This document shows, in pieces, positions 63,216-64,000 of a DNA stretch of 64,000 nucleotides. Source of the stretch: Ditylenchus dipsaci (taxonomy: Eukaryota; Nematoda; Chromadorea; Rhabditida; Anguinidae). The first letter of the stretch is position 1; every line of letters begins with the position of its first letter. Both the position numbers and the translations under genes were made by a program. The notes below the pieces were generated by a model. The model was not told where the DNA came from. It did not search any database and was given only the letters and a program-made list of their open reading frames with translations. Where the stretch lies: the NCBI GenBank assembly GCA_004194705.1, contig SADC01000209.1:1-64000 (forward strand), written 5' to 3'.

Positions 63216-64000
63216 CAGTCGACTCTCCCAATAACGAACCCCCTGAATAACGAACTCTCTCAATAAAGAACACCTAGAGCCGGTCCCGACTAATAAAAAG
63301 ACGCTCTATATAGGAACTTTTAAAAAATTTGCAAACAAAAAGAAGAAGAAAATTGATTTTTTTTTAATTTACACCAAAAAGTTCAGTGATTTTCTTTCAC
63401 TCATTTTTATTTTGTTGTTTAGCTCACCAAGTTATATTGTTGTCTTAATTTATATGTTCCAGATATCGATTTTGAGCACTCTAAGTAAGAAGCGTCGCGT
63501 CATTCATCGCTACATTTTCTTCGAAGATCGTGGAATGCCGTCATGGCAGAGACGTTGTCTAGGTGCTTCAGAAAGGCGGGCTTTGTAATCAACGAACAGG
63601 TAGTGTTTTATTTTATAAAAATACCTTATTTGTTTAGGACACTGAATAAGTGCTAGAAGTTAAGGAAGAAGACGTGAATGAGCTCAATCAGATGTTCGAA
63701 AGGCTTGCGGCTGCAGAAGAAACGAAAGGCAATCTGATAACTTCTCAAGTGCTGACAACGATCTGTCTACAAATCAACCAATGACTTTGGAGAAAATCGC
63801 AGAAACAAACTCTCAAGTGGAAGTGGGATTGCCAGAACCGGAGGAAGCTAAAGAAATAGAAGTGAAAATCGTCGAAGAGGAACAGCCGGTCTCTGTTCTT
63901 GATGCGCTTTAAGGTCTCAACGGTTTTAAGGTCTCACAACGCTACATGGAATCTCATGAAGTTTATCCAGCAATGCTTTGAAATGTGTGACAAAATCGAT
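63216..64000 (+). mobile_element. pogo/Tigger-like element, right side outside window
   Basis: The left end CAGTCGACTCTCCCAATAAC is preceded by TA and contains repeated AATAACGAAC units. A Tigger-type transposase tail follows after only 250 bp, so the 5' part of the coding region is deleted. Confidence 0.55.
63465..63995 (+). pseudogene. Tigger/jerky-like transposase C-terminal remnant
   Basis: One frame has WNAVMAETLSRCFRKAGFVI, the conserved step after the DDE core in Tigger/jerky proteins (W..V...TI..CF.KAGF). A GT-AG intron (63600-63637) separates it from an acidic tail (EVKEEDVNELNQMFERLAAA). At the end LDAL, then after a stop RYMESHE, resembles the usual Tigger C terminus. In-frame stops (63648, about 63910) and shifts mark it as dead. 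Confidence 0.6.

Overview
This is eukaryotic, AT-rich, intron-containing DNA from an invertebrate animal. Introns run from about 50 bp to several kb, with GT-AG borders plus one GC-AG. A nematode affinity is possible: there is a seven-transmembrane receptor-like gene, an S28 serine carboxypeptidase, and TTAGGC-type hexamers. The hexamers sit inside mobile elements, however, so the assignment stays tentative. Conventional genes are sparse and repeats dominate.

Host genes. (1) 437-3892 (+): a pentein-fold amidinohydrolase of the DDAH/arginine deiminase type, 5' end outside the window. (2) 10794-11451 and 17152-17785 (+): coiled-coil and serine/lysine-rich exons, possibly one gene whose intron took in a MULE. 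(3) 26765-28182 (-): a GAS2-type calponin-homology gene. (4) 45216-46961 (+): an intact four-exon short-chain dehydrogenase with a TATA box and poly(A) signal, the best-preserved gene here. (5) 49968-53114 (-): 7TM receptor exons. (6) 54101-60499 (-): a ten-exon S28 serine carboxypeptidase with its Ser, Asp and His motifs; one intron holds a whole hAT element. Genes 1, 2, 3, 5 and 6 each carry one or more apparent single-base frame breaks, mostly in homopolymers. This looks like either consensus error or decay.

Mobile elements. A Mag-like Ty3/gypsy element (18951-23996, -) has two 223-bp LTRs and a 1387-codon Gag-Pol frame. An intact two-exon mariner-type element (31192-32685) has roughly 120-bp TIRs and TA target duplications. 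A MULE with long TIRs (about 12404-15380) carries a FLYWCH-like finger, a MULE core and an OTU-like tail. A hAT element (57518-59202) and two pogo/Tigger-like remnants (25423-26524; 63216 to the window end) are decayed. Around these lie many non-autonomous elements, several with readable target-site duplications: hAT-type MITEs; a GRCGCTAC plus poly-C family with 8-bp duplications; a CCGTATT family whose ends also flank a pogo-like transposase remnant; CAGTYNAACCTCG pogo-type MITEs; and foldback elements whose arms are built from short tandem subrepeats.

Layout. 0-4 kb amidinohydrolase; 4-10 kb nested MITEs and foldbacks; 10-18 kb coiled-coil exons with the MULE; 18.4-24 kb gypsy element; 24-26.5 kb MITEs and a pogo-like element; 26.7-28.2 kb GAS2-like gene; 28-38 kb foldbacks, mariner and palindromes; 38-45 kb MITEs; 45-47 kb SDR gene; 47-53 kb repeats, tRNA-like modules and receptor exons; 54-60.5 kb S28 peptidase; 60.5-64 kb MITEs and a Tigger-like tail. 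I found no rRNA gene, CRISPR array or bacterial feature.
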